NCBI GenBank assembly: GCA_024230695.1
Contig: JAAERC010001269.1
Location: 1-6,692 of the forward strand
DNA length: 6,692 nt
Source of the DNA: Candidatus Zixiibacteriota bacterium
GTDB lineage: Bacteria > Zixibacteria > MSB-5A5 > GN15 > PGXB01
Direction: 5' to 3'
The position numbers were made by a program, and so were the translations under genes. Below, in pieces: positions 1-6,601 of this stretch. A model generated the notes under the pieces. The model searched no databases. It was not told the origin of the DNA and saw only the letters and a program-made list of their open reading frames with translations. The stretch's first letter is position 1, and each line of letters starts with the position of its first letter.

Positions 1-1056
1 ATATTTATTCCAGTTACGGTCGGATGTAAGGAAAGATTATGGTTTCTTGATACCGGTGCAGGGATATCTGTAATTGATTCAACATTTGCATCTGAATTAG
101 GATTAGCCTTTGAAGGCGAATTGGCCGGTCAGGGGGTCGGTAATACCGTTTCATTCTCATTTGTTAAGCTTCCTCCAATGAGTCTTAAGGGAATCGAATT
201 TGATGAACAGACTATTGGTTCATTGAATATACAATCGCTCCTCCAAAAAGCCGGATTGGAAGCGGTTGGCATATTAGGATTTGATTTTATCTCTAGGTTT
301 GTTATTAAGGTCGATTATGCAAATAAGACACTTTCGTTTTATGATCCGGAGACATTTGAATACGATGGATCTGGTATTATAATAGATGCTCCATTGGTCG
401 GTAATAACATGACTGTCAAGGCAACCGTTGACGGTAAGTACACCGGTAACTGGCAGTTGGATCTTGGGGCGGGTGGTAATTCTTTTCATTATCCATTTGC
501 CAAAGCTAATGGGTTTAACAAACTTGATGGTATTGATCGTATATCACTTGGTGCCGGTGGTGAGATGCGAAGTCGTGGAGTATTATTCAATGATTTTGAG
601 ATAGGCGGATTAAAAGTAAATGATCTAGTCTTTGGAATTCCTCAGGCAACAAAAGCTGGTGGTTTTGGCGGCGGTGATTTAATCGGCAATATCGGCAATT
701 CATTCCTAAGGCATTTCACATTATATCTTGATTACAACAAGCAAAAACTGATTGTTGAAAAAGGCGGGCAATTCGATCATGTCTTTCCGTTGGGAAAAAG
801 CGGATTACAAATCATGTTTGATGATAACAATAATTATGAAGTGATCTGTGTATCTTCCAATACTCCTGCTGAAAACTCTGGATTTAAAAAAGGTGATATT
901 CTTGTTTCAATAAATGGAATTGATATTAACAATTTTAGTGGCCTTGAATCTATAATAAATATTATGAAAAAACCTGTGGGGACTAAATACAGTATCCTGA
1001 TTTATCGGGACGGAGCAGAAAAGAAACTCACTATGAAACTGAAGGATATTTATTAA
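1..1056 (+). CDS. Retropepsin-like aspartyl protease with C-terminal PDZ domain (5'-truncated)
   Basis: The frame is open from base 1, so the gene begins upstream of the window; 351 residues are visible and it ends at TAA 1054-1056. Seen: a first active-site motif FLDTGAGISVID (catalytic Asp at visible residue 17), and about 137 residues later a second motif QLDLGAGGNSFHYPFA (Asp at residue 154). Two motifs in one chain fit the clan AA aspartyl proteases of bacteria that carry both lobes in a single polypeptide. Residues about 268-351 form a PDZ domain, with the ligand-loop region GLQIMF and the typical GFKKGDILVSINGIDI stretch. The second motif has Leu where Asp-Thr/Ser-Gly is usual, so catalytic competence of that lobe is uncertain. 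By analogy with the family, probably fewer than about 100 residues are missing (signal peptide or lead-in), and the protein is likely exported; this is inference. Substrate is unknown. An internal TTG at 121 lies after the first catalytic motif and is not the start. Codon use is A+T-rich, like the rest of the backbone. Confidence 0.88.
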   Translation: MFIPVTVGCKERLWFLDTGAGISVIDSTFASELGLAFEGELAGQGVGNTVSFSFVKLPPMSLKGIEFDEQTIGSLNIQSLLQKAGLEAVGILGFDFISRFVIKVDYANKTLSFYDPETFEYDGSGIIIDAPLVGNNMTVKATVDGKYTGNWQLDLGAGGNSFHYPFAKANGFNKLDGIDRISLGAGGEMRSRGVLFNDFEIGGLKVNDLVFGIPQATKAGGFGGGDLIGNIGNSFLRHFTLYLDYNKQKLIVEKGGQFDHVFPLGKSGLQIMFDDNNNYEVICVSSNTPAENSGFKKGDILVSINGIDINNFSGLESIINIMKKPVGTKYSILIYRDGAEKKLTMKLKDIY

Positions 1057-1084
1057 TCAGTTATTGTAAATCCTGATTGTAACC

Positions 1085-1120
1085 AATGGAGATGTGTTTT
1101 GCCCATCTCCATTTTTTTAT
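1085..1120 (+). terminator. Intrinsic terminator of the protease gene
   Basis: A perfect 10-bp stem (AATGGAGATG at 1085-1094 pairing with CATCTCCATT at 1104-1113) encloses a 9-base loop and runs straight into seven T (1112-1118) and a further T-rich stretch. It starts 28 bases after the protease stop codon. It should end the upstream transcript and separate it from the large gene downstream. Confidence 0.9.
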
Positions 1121-1131
1121 TTGTTTTTACC

Positions 1132-1170
1132 TGTTTTGACTCAATTTGACACAAATATAGTACAAAAACT
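1132..1170 (+). repeat. Left copy of an inverted ~40-bp intergenic repeat
   Basis: The 39 bases from TGTTTTGACTCAAT to ACAAAAACT match the reverse complement of 6602-6641. By manual alignment there are 34 identities over 40 columns, with 5 mismatches and one single-base gap. The T-rich lead-in TTTTTATTTG at about 1114-1123 is also shared with the right copy, which has roughly 20 additional bases between lead-in and core. Within this copy TTTGAC occurs twice, 10 bases apart (1135-1140 and 1145-1150). The copy lies just past the terminator of the upstream gene. Function is unknown. Confidence 0.65.
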
Positions 1171-1322
1171 TCAGTAGTTTTAGTTATCAATTTTGCCGGC
1201 AGTTAAATAAATGTCCTATTATATGTTATTAACTACGATTTATCGAAATTATAAAGTCAGGTATTGTAATAATATGTATTAAAAACAAAAATCTTTCCTA
1301 TAAAAACTGCCAAATTAGGACT

Positions 1323-1351
1323 TTGATTATCCGCATTATCTATTATATTAT
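1323..1351 (+). promoter_or_regulatory. Weak candidate promoter for the large surface-protein gene
   Basis: TTGATT (1323-1328) and TATTAT (1346-1351) are separated by 17 bases and lie about 45 bases before the start codon. The match to the sigma70 consensus is 4/6 and 5/6. The surrounding DNA is so A+T-rich that such pairs are expected by chance, and FCB-group bacteria often use other promoter motifs, so this is only a candidate. Confidence 0.25.
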
Positions 1352-1383
1352 ATTATACTATTCATATATTAATTTCATAATCT

Positions 1384-1390
1384 GGGAGAA
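1384..1390 (+). promoter_or_regulatory. Ribosome binding site that fixes the start at 1395
   Basis: GGGAGAA lies with its GGAG core (1385-1388) 6 bases before ATG 1395. This Shine-Dalgarno-like site, together with the lysine-then-hydrophobic signal peptide that begins there (MKTMWQTLLAIII), selects this ATG over the in-frame TTG at 1323, which would add 24 non-conforming residues. Confidence 0.75.
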
Positions 1391-1394
1391 GAAG

Positions 1395-1481
1395 ATGAAA
1401 ACTATGTGGCAAACCCTGTTAGCAATAATTATACCCATTTTGTTATTATCCCTTGCGTTTATAACTCCGGTTACTCAAGCG
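1395..1481 (+). other. Signal peptide of the large surface protein
   Basis: Residues 1-29: a lysine near the N terminus, a long hydrophobic core (LLAIIIPILLLSLAFI), then TPVTQA with probable signal peptidase I cleavage before Gln30. This is the Sec export signal that a T9SS substrate needs to reach the periplasm. The DNA here is A+T-rich, like the 3' part of the gene and unlike the segment that follows it. Confidence 0.85.
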
Positions 1482-4400
1482 CAATATTCCAAGGAAATCA
1501 TTATGATGTCCGGGCAAGATGCTCCCGGTACAGATGGGGCCGTGTTCACCTTGACCTCGTGGAATTTGCCCGTGATTTGCGGTCTTAGTGACGACGGCAA
1601 AGTCCTTTTCACCGCCATGCTTGAAGTCGGTGTAGGCGACGCTACCGTCGATAATGACATGGGACTCTGGATGCATGATGGCGACTCGACCATACTCCTC
1701 GCCCGCGAAGGAAGCCCAGTGCCTTCGATACCAGGGCAGTTCTTCTTAAAGGACTGGCAGTTTCTCGAGGAGGACGACGTGTTCTTGACGCCCGCCGGTG
1801 AGATTGGACTGCTGGCCAAGTACTCCTCGGATGGCGAGTTTTCCGATGTGAGACACGGATTCTTCGTGGAAGAGGATGGAGTGTTGGAGTGGTTTGTGGG
1901 AACGGGCGATGTCGTGCTACCCGGAATCACCGCAACTACCATTGATGCGCTCGCCTTCAACAATGGAAGAGTTCTGTTTACGGCCTATCTCGATGGTGAC
2001 GGCGTTGGCAATCACAATAATTCGGCGCTCTGCATTGCTGATTTCGGAGGAATCACAGTCGTGGCGCGTAAACGTGATCCGCTTCCCGAGTTATCCCCCG
2101 ATTTCTTCATCAAAGATACATGGACGGCTGACGCTCTCAGCCCCGATGGTCGGGTGATATTTCGTGTAATCGCACAGAACTACCCGGACCGTGATAACAT
2201 GTATGTGTTCTACTCCTGGAATCCTGCGGGCGGATACGAGATACTGTACAATGCCGGATTCATCCCGTATGGAACTCCTCAATACTATTATTACGCCAGC
2301 AGCGTGCGGATGAACTCGGACGGCCATTTCGCGCGTATGGGGCCTGATCTCGACTTGGACTTCGTCGCGATCTGGACCCATGGGCCGAACCCCGAGGCGA
2401 CGATAGTCGTCATTGACTCGGGGCATGTTGCCGATGGGACCGGCGGGGCAACTTTTACGGAGTTTGTTAACTACGTTCTCTATGACAATAACGACATTGC
2501 GTTGTTGGCACGAACGTCTGATGACAAGTTGGGGATCTGGATCGGCGATGACTACGGACTGCACAACGTTGCGTACATCGGTGGTCCGGCGCCGGGTGTC
2601 GAAGATGGAATGGAGTTCTATCGGGTCAATAACATGACCGTGAACCGAAACGGGCAAGTGGCTTTTTCTGACATTGCCTTTAATCCCGCCAACTACCACG
2701 AGGTCGTTGGGATATGGGCCAGCAACGCCGATGGATTGGACCTGGTGGCGGTCAGCGGCGAGAAGATTGAGGTCGCGCCCGGCGACACTCGTACGTTCTC
2801 GACCTACCTGTTCGGTGCAGGTGCATACGTTCAAAATCGGACCGGCGCTGATGGCATCGCATCAGCGCTTAACAGTAAAGGGGAATTAGCGTTCACCGTT
2901 GACTTCATCGAAGGCGGCAACGCCCTGATGGTCGCATACCAGGGCCTGGTGGTGAACTCTATAGGTGATGCGCCAGATGATGATTTAACCGATGGTCGAT
3001 GCGATACCGGCGACACATTATCTAACGGAGAAACAGAATGTACTCTTCGTGCCGCTATAGCTGAAGCCAATGCACAGGAAGGTTATGACGAAATAACATT
3101 TAATATAGATGAGGATCCTATTATTAGCCCGTTTTCATCATTGCCTGACATCAAGGATAGTGTTTTAATCAATGGGTTTACGCAACCGGGCGATTTATTG
3201 CCTCTCCTTAATGGTGCTGTTGCAGATGTTGACTCCGATGGTCTATCTTTGAGAGGTCAGGATATCACTATTCAGGGTATTGATATTGGTAGTTTTTATG
3301 GCAATGGAATCTCTATTGTAGGTGCAGACGGAATAACCGTCGGCAACAATCGGATATACGGTTGTGCTATTGGCTGGTTCTCCTCCGGTGGAGCGAATTA
3401 TGGAAATGGGGTCAATGGTATACTCATAGAAGGATCATCAGGTAATATCATTGGAGGAACTGATGGCTGGCAACAAAATGTTATCTGCAGTAACGCTGAA
3501 GACGGAATTGCCATCGCTTCAACAAGTAAACATAATCATATCGAGAATAATTTTATCGGTTTGTCACCAAGCGCTATGGCTCATGGTAATAGTTGGTCCG
3601 GCGTTGGAATTTATTCTTATTCCGATTCTAACTTCGTGGGCAGTTACAACGGGGGTAATGAGATCAGAGGTAATGGTACCGATGGCATTATGATTCAGTT
3701 GTCCAATTATAATGTGATCGAGGGAAACATAATTGGAAATAATAAGTCTGATGGTATCGAAGTTGCCGTTGGGGCCTCACATAATCATATAATCAGGAAT
3801 TATATTGGAGTTGGTAAGAGTAGTAATTTTGATGGAAATCTTGAATTTGGAATTAATTTTGTTGATGACGCGGATTCCAACTTTGTAGGCGGTTGGGCTG
3901 AAAGTAGAAATTTCATCTCGAACAATCGGAAGGGCGGTATCAAATCTGAATTCTCTGATTTCAATATTATTAGTGGTAATTATATCGGTGCCGGTGTATC
4001 GGGATTAAATAAAATTGGAAATTCGGGTAACGGCATTTTGTTGGAAGACTGTAAGGGAACATTGATTGGTCAATATTGGAGTAATGAGGCCAAGGGGATC
4101 ATGGGAGCAGGCAATGTTATAGGGGATAATGATTCCGCGGGTGTAAAAATCATCAGTAAAACTACAGGTAGTTCCGACAACATCATTGCATCCAATCTGA
4201 TTGGACTGGGAGCAGATTCAATATCGATTATTCCAAATTACTGGGGAGTTTTTATCTTCAGTAGCTCAAATAATCATATAGGTGGTGATAATCTCCTCGC
4301 TCCTCAAATGGGGAATCTTATCTATGGGAATACAACATCGGGAGTGGAATTTTATACAGCTTCTCACAATTCTGTCAGCTTCAATACGATTCAGGGAAAC

Positions 4401-6389
4401 GAGCATAATGGAATATTCTTATTGATGTCTTCTGAAAATGTTATTGAAGGAAATACGATTGGCCACAATCAGCTCAACGGTCTTCGCCTGGAAACTGCGA
4501 GTCATGAGAACATCATAATTGGCAATAAGATCGGTTTGGATGCCGACAATGAACCCGATGGCAACAATGAATACGGGATACATATATACGATCAATCATT
4601 ATCCAACATTGTTGGTGGAACGGTCGATAGCGGTAATGTGGTTTCGAGCAACCTTTTTGGCGGTATAAAAGTAGATCATGCCGATGATAATAAAATTTGC
4701 GGTAATTATGTTGGTACCGATCCGACAGGAATGCTAGCTCGCGGGAATCAAGGAGTTGGTGTTTTAATTTCCTCAAGCGAAAAAAACCGTATTGGGGCGA
4801 GTGATGATATGCATGCTTTCGAGGGAGCAGGAAATGTGATATCTGGCAACGAACTTGCCGGAGTGATGGTGATCAGTGAAGGTGAAGACTGGCGATGTTT
4901 TAATAATACTATCTCCTCTAATCTAATAGGAGTTGGTTTAGACACAACCACAGTTATCCCGAATAAATGGGGAATAGTAATTTTTGACGCTCCTCGTACG
5001 CTAATAGGCGATAGCATCACCTCTTCAATAGGGATGGGAAACAGAATCATGGGAAATAGTGGAACAGGTATCAGACTTGAGTCCGATAGCTGTTATGTCG
5101 GATCAAACTGGATAGAGCATAATGGTTATGGTCCAAAATCGTCAGGAAATCTCGATTGCGATGGTATCAGCGTTAACGGTTTTGATAATACCATTTCTAC
5201 CAGCAAATTGTGGCCGATGCAGATAATTAGGAATAATGGAGGCGTTGGTGTTCGGGTTCTTGATAATGATCAATACGAGAATCGCTACAACCTGATTCGG
5301 TATAACATCATTTCCGAAAATGTTCTTGGAGGTATCGATCTCGATCCCCCCGGTCCCAATCCTAATGATGATCTGGATGTTGACGATGGACCAAATGAAA
5401 GACAAAATGCCCCCGAGCTTCTTTTGGCTTTTGAAACACCCGAAAATGATCTTGTGGTAACAGGAAATATTAAAAGCGAGGCGTATCAATGGTACCAGCT
5501 TGATTTATACGGCAGTGATAAGTGTGATCCTTCCGGGTTTGGTCAAGGGGAAACCTATCTTATTTCTGATTCAGTATATACAAATGGTCTTGGTGAAGCT
5601 ACAATTGAAATTACTGATAATCTTTTTACCGGCAATCAATCTGTCATCACTATGACAGCCACAGACTTCCTTAACAACACGTCAGAATTCTCAAATTGCA
5701 TACCGATAATATCCAGTGGGATTGATTTGAGAATTGCCAAAACAGACCTTGTTGATACCGTGTTATTACAGGACACAATAAACTATACGATCTCTGTTAT
5801 CAATTCCGGACCAGATATAGCCAGCAATGTTATTGTGACTGACACCCTTCCGGGGTTTGTAAGTTATTTGGCAGATACTGTATCACATGGCTCATCAACG
5901 ATCATTGATAGTATTTTCACTTGTACTGTTGGCGATCTTATCCCCGGAGTAGTAGCGACAATGAAAATCGCCGCCCGGGTCGATTCGGCGGGAGAGGTCA
6001 TTAACTATGCTGCGGTCAGTACTTCTGGCGTTGAGTCATTTTTGTTAAATAATATTGATGTTGACACAACTATATCAATAGATTCACAAACTGATATCGA
6101 AAATAATACCGAGAATGAACTCCCGGATAACTTTAAGTTGTCTCAAAATCACCCCAATCCTTTTAATGCCACGACCAATATCGGTTTTAGCATTCCAAGA
6201 AGATCATTCGTGAAATTAAATATCTATAACCTTCTGGGACAAAAAATCGAGACTCTGATCAACAGAGAGATGCAGGCTGGTTATTATAATCTAAATTGGA
6301 ACGGAGACGATGTTGCCAGTGGTTTGTATTTTTATAGAATTGAGTTTGGTAATTTCTCCGAAACAAAGAAAATGATATTGTTGAAGTAA
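1395..6389 (+). CDS. Giant secreted multidomain protein: propeller, beta-helix, DUF11, T9SS sorting tail
   Basis: The product has 1664 residues. Domains by residue: 1-29 signal peptide, with likely cleavage at TQA|Q; about 36-515 eight NxxGxxAF-type repeats, probably a beta-propeller; about 519-560 CSLREA-like segment with ECTLRAAIAEANA in place of CSLREAI; about 576-1317 right-handed parallel beta-helix of roughly 20 or more rungs with Asn ladders and GI/GV-x-I strands; about 1318-1441 Ig-like segment with CDPSGFGQGETYL and ATDFLNNTSEFSNC, usual after such helices; 1443-1563 DUF11 domain; 1576-1664 type A T9SS sorting domain. Known of these families: DUF11 and T9SS tails occur on exported cell-surface or released proteins, and beta-helices often bind or cleave polysaccharide. 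No catalytic motif was recognised, so carbohydrate binding, adhesion or a structural role is only inferred. The gene is monocistronic as far as visible. Its propeller part has a different base composition from the rest. Adhesin, polysaccharide-active protein or surface-layer component are all possible. Confidence 0.93.
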   Translation: MKTMWQTLLAIIIPILLLSLAFITPVTQAQYSKEIIMMSGQDAPGTDGAVFTLTSWNLPVICGLSDDGKVLFTAMLEVGVGDATVDNDMGLWMHDGDSTILLAREGSPVPSIPGQFFLKDWQFLEEDDVFLTPAGEIGLLAKYSSDGEFSDVRHGFFVEEDGVLEWFVGTGDVVLPGITATTIDALAFNNGRVLFTAYLDGDGVGNHNNSALCIADFGGITVVARKRDPLPELSPDFFIKDTWTADALSPDGRVIFRVIAQNYPDRDNMYVFYSWNPAGGYEILYNAGFIPYGTPQYYYYASSVRMNSDGHFARMGPDLDLDFVAIWTHGPNPEATIVVIDSGHVADGTGGATFTEFVNYVLYDNNDIALLARTSDDKLGIWIGDDYGLHNVAYIGGPAPGVEDGMEFYRVNNMTVNRNGQVAFSDIAFNPANYHEVVGIWASNADGLDLVAVSGEKIEVAPGDTRTFSTYLFGAGAYVQNRTGADGIASALNSKGELAFTVDFIEGGNALMVAYQGLVVNSIGDAPDDDLTDGRCDTGDTLSNGETECTLRAAIAEANAQEGYDEITFNIDEDPIISPFSSLPDIKDSVLINGFTQPGDLLPLLNGAVADVDSDGLSLRGQDITIQGIDIGSFYGNGISIVGADGITVGNNRIYGCAIGWFSSGGANYGNGVNGILIEGSSGNIIGGTDGWQQNVICSNAEDGIAIASTSKHNHIENNFIGLSPSAMAHGNSWSGVGIYSYSDSNFVGSYNGGNEIRGNGTDGIMIQLSNYNVIEGNIIGNNKSDGIEVAVGASHNHIIRNYIGVGKSSNFDGNLEFGINFVDDADSNFVGGWAESRNFISNNRKGGIKSEFSDFNIISGNYIGAGVSGLNKIGNSGNGILLEDCKGTLIGQYWSNEAKGIMGAGNVIGDNDSAGVKIISKTTGSSDNIIASNLIGLGADSISIIPNYWGVFIFSSSNNHIGGDNLLAPQMGNLIYGNTTSGVEFYTASHNSVSFNTIQGNEHNGIFLLMSSENVIEGNTIGHNQLNGLRLETASHENIIIGNKIGLDADNEPDGNNEYGIHIYDQSLSNIVGGTVDSGNVVSSNLFGGIKVDHADDNKICGNYVGTDPTGMLARGNQGVGVLISSSEKNRIGASDDMHAFEGAGNVISGNELAGVMVISEGEDWRCFNNTISSNLIGVGLDTTTVIPNKWGIVIFDAPRTLIGDSITSSIGMGNRIMGNSGTGIRLESDSCYVGSNWIEHNGYGPKSSGNLDCDGISVNGFDNTISTSKLWPMQIIRNNGGVGVRVLDNDQYENRYNLIRYNIISENVLGGIDLDPPGPNPNDDLDVDDGPNERQNAPELLLAFETPENDLVVTGNIKSEAYQWYQLDLYGSDKCDPSGFGQGETYLISDSVYTNGLGEATIEITDNLFTGNQSVITMTATDFLNNTSEFSNCIPIISSGIDLRIAKTDLVDTVLLQDTINYTISVINSGPDIASNVIVTDTLPGFVSYLADTVSHGSSTIIDSIFTCTVGDLIPGVVATMKIAARVDSAGEVINYAAVSTSGVESFLLNNIDVDTTISIDSQTDIENNTENELPDNFKLSQNHPNPFNATTNIGFSIPRRSFVKLNIYNLLGQKIETLINREMQAGYYNLNWNGDDVASGLYFYRIEFGNFSETKKMILLK
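1500..2942 (+). other. G+C-rich segment encoding an eight-repeat NxxGxxAF domain
   Basis: Eight copies of an N/S-x-x-G-x-[VIL]-x-F type motif are visible: LSDDGKVLF (Gly68), LTPAGEIGL (Gly135), FNNGRVLF (Gly191), LSPDGRVIF (Gly252), MNSDGHFAR (Gly310), YDNNDIALL (Asp367 at the Gly site), VNRNGQVAF (Gly420) and LNSKGELAF (Gly496). Spacing is 67, 56, 61, 58, 57, 53 and 76 residues. Several copies are preceded by an [A/V]-P-G or related turn (GQDAPG, GGPAPG, EVAPGD). The ~60-residue period and short strand patterns suggest an eight-bladed propeller. That fold is inferred. The DNA of this segment is clearly richer in G+C than its flanks. Confidence 0.75.
2949..3074 (+). other. CSLREA-like domain
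   Basis: Residues about 519-560 read VVNSIGDAPDDDL, then a Cys-containing acidic loop, then ETECTLRAAIAEANA. This is the usual layout of the CSLREA segment that precedes beta-helix regions in secreted bacterial proteins, with the core changed to CTLRAAI. Two cysteines (the one in GRCDTG and the one in ECTL) could form a disulfide. It marks the junction where the base composition falls back to A+T-rich. Confidence 0.75.
3711..4436 (+). repeat. Internal tandem duplication in the beta-helix, copy 1
   Basis: Residues 773-1014, starting at NVIEGNIIGNN. Landmarks recur 242 residues later in copy 2: NVIEGNIIG/NVIEGNTIG (773/1015), NFVGG/NIVGG (Phe830/Ile1072), GAGNVI (904/1144, showing a 2-residue local indel), NLIGLG/NLIGVG (934/1176), PNYWGVFIF/PNKWGIVIF and MGNLIYGN/MGNRIMGN (972/1214). 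The unit comprises about eight rungs. Confidence 0.75.
4437..5162 (+). repeat. Internal tandem duplication in the beta-helix, copy 2
   Basis: Residues 1015-1256, starting at NVIEGNTIGHN directly after copy 1. The DNA of the two copies has diverged strongly, so the duplication is old. The last rungs (from about residue 1240) match copy 1 less well, so the right edge is approximate. Confidence 0.72.
5718..6083 (+). other. DUF11 domain
   Basis: Residues about 1443-1563 start with IDLRIAKTDLVDTV and continue with INYTISVINSGPDIASNVIV and TDTLPGFVSY. The N-x-G-P-x-x-A-x-x-V-x-V-x-D-x-L-P motif is diagnostic of DUF11, a beta-sandwich domain of exported bacterial and archaeal surface proteins. Here it links the beta-helix and Ig-like part to the sorting tail. 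Confidence 0.88.
6120..6386 (+). other. Type A T9SS C-terminal sorting domain
   Basis: Residues 1576-1664 read LPDNFKLSQNHPNPFNATT, then a KLNIYNLLGQKIETL strand, WNGDDVASGLYFYRIE and a terminal KKMILLK. This is the classic Por-secretion-type tail recognised by the type IX secretion system and usually removed on translocation. It predicts outer-membrane attachment or release of the protein and is the strongest taxonomic clue in the window. Confidence 0.93.
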
Positions 6390-6411
6390 TATTTATTAAT
6401 TGATATTTTCC

Positions 6412-6437
6412 AAGGCGGCTTGTTATCAGGTCGCCTT
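6412..6437 (+). terminator. Possible terminator of the surface-protein gene
   Basis: AAGGCG (6412-6417) pairs with CGCCTT (6432-6437), extended inward by GC and GT(wobble) pairs (6418-6420 with 6429-6431) around an 8-base loop. It begins 23 bases after the stop codon. The following bases (TACTATTTATTG) are not a clean T run, so termination may be weak or the hairpin may act mainly as 3' end protection. Confidence 0.55.
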
Positions 6438-6452
6438 TACTATTTATTGAAA

Positions 6453-6490
6453 TTTCTATTGCAGGTATGCCGAATTAGTGGCAATAGAAA
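6453..6490. repeat. Perfect 10-bp inverted repeat
   Basis: TTTCTATTGC (6453-6462) is exactly the reverse complement of GCAATAGAAA (6481-6490), with an 18-base spacer. No T run follows on either strand, so it does not look like a classic terminator. It could be a protein binding site or an RNA hairpin at the 3' end of the upstream transcript. An alternative small hairpin GCC(6469-6471)/GGC(6480-6482) would compete with it. Confidence 0.5.
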
Positions 6491-6601
6491 CTAATATTTA
6501 ATAAATTGTGTTAAATAAAATTTTCATCCAATGAATATAATCCCAAAAAGTCGATTTTGTATCAAGTCCGACAGATTTACAAACAACATAAGCAACCGCC
6601 T

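Larger units (their letters stand above)
1057..1394. other. Intergenic region between the two genes
   Basis: This 338-base A+T-rich stretch contains the terminator of the upstream gene, one copy of an inverted ~40-bp repeat (1132-1170), a weak sigma70-type promoter candidate (1323-1351) and a ribosome binding site. A small imperfect hairpin is possible between AGTTAAATAA (1201-1210) and TTATTAACT (1226-1234), with one bulged base, but it is A+T-rich and may be chance. No coding region or RNA gene was recognised. Confidence 0.6.
3117..5345 (+). other. Right-handed parallel beta-helix region
   Basis: Residues about 576-1317 contain repeating rungs with the pattern [N/D/S]-G-[IV]-x-[IVF] followed by N-x-I-x-x-N or N-x-[IV]-G-G; examples are DGIAIASTS, DGIMIQLSN, FGINFVDDA, GGIKSEFSD, WGVFIFSSS and GGIKVDHAD. 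The pattern is the parallel beta-helix (PbH1/NosD-like) one, with Asn ladders in the turns. No pectate lyase or glycosidase active-site motif could be recognised. The strand ends at GGIDLDPPGPNPNDD, a common exit sequence before an Ig-like segment. Confidence 0.85.

Noticed and set aside
121..123. TTG at 121 as the start of the protease
   Set aside because: The frame is open to base 1, and the upstream part encodes the first catalytic motif DTGAG, so the gene is truncated by the window edge.
1323..1394. In-frame TTG at 1323 as the start of the large gene
   Set aside because: The extra 24 residues come from the A+T-rich leader and would bury the signal peptide. ATG 1395 has a ribosome binding site 6 bases before it and begins a textbook signal peptide.
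1475..1963. Minus-strand open frame of 162 codons rich in Ser and Pro
   Set aside because: A shadow frame in the same G+C-rich segment, low-complexity and without a ribosome binding site or domain.
2091..2834. Minus-strand open frame of 247 codons
   Set aside because: It lies wholly inside the G+C-rich propeller segment, where stop codons are rare in other frames. Its sequence shows no recognisable domain, and the plus-strand frame has clear repeats.
3300..5300. Repetitive DNA that could be taken for a CRISPR or microsatellite array
   Set aside because: The repeats are degenerate at DNA level and in phase with beta-helix rungs of 20-30 residues, so they reflect protein structure.
5142..5489. 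Minus-strand open frame of 115 codons over the end of the beta-helix
   Set aside because: It overlaps well-supported coding sequence on the plus strand and has no recognisable features.
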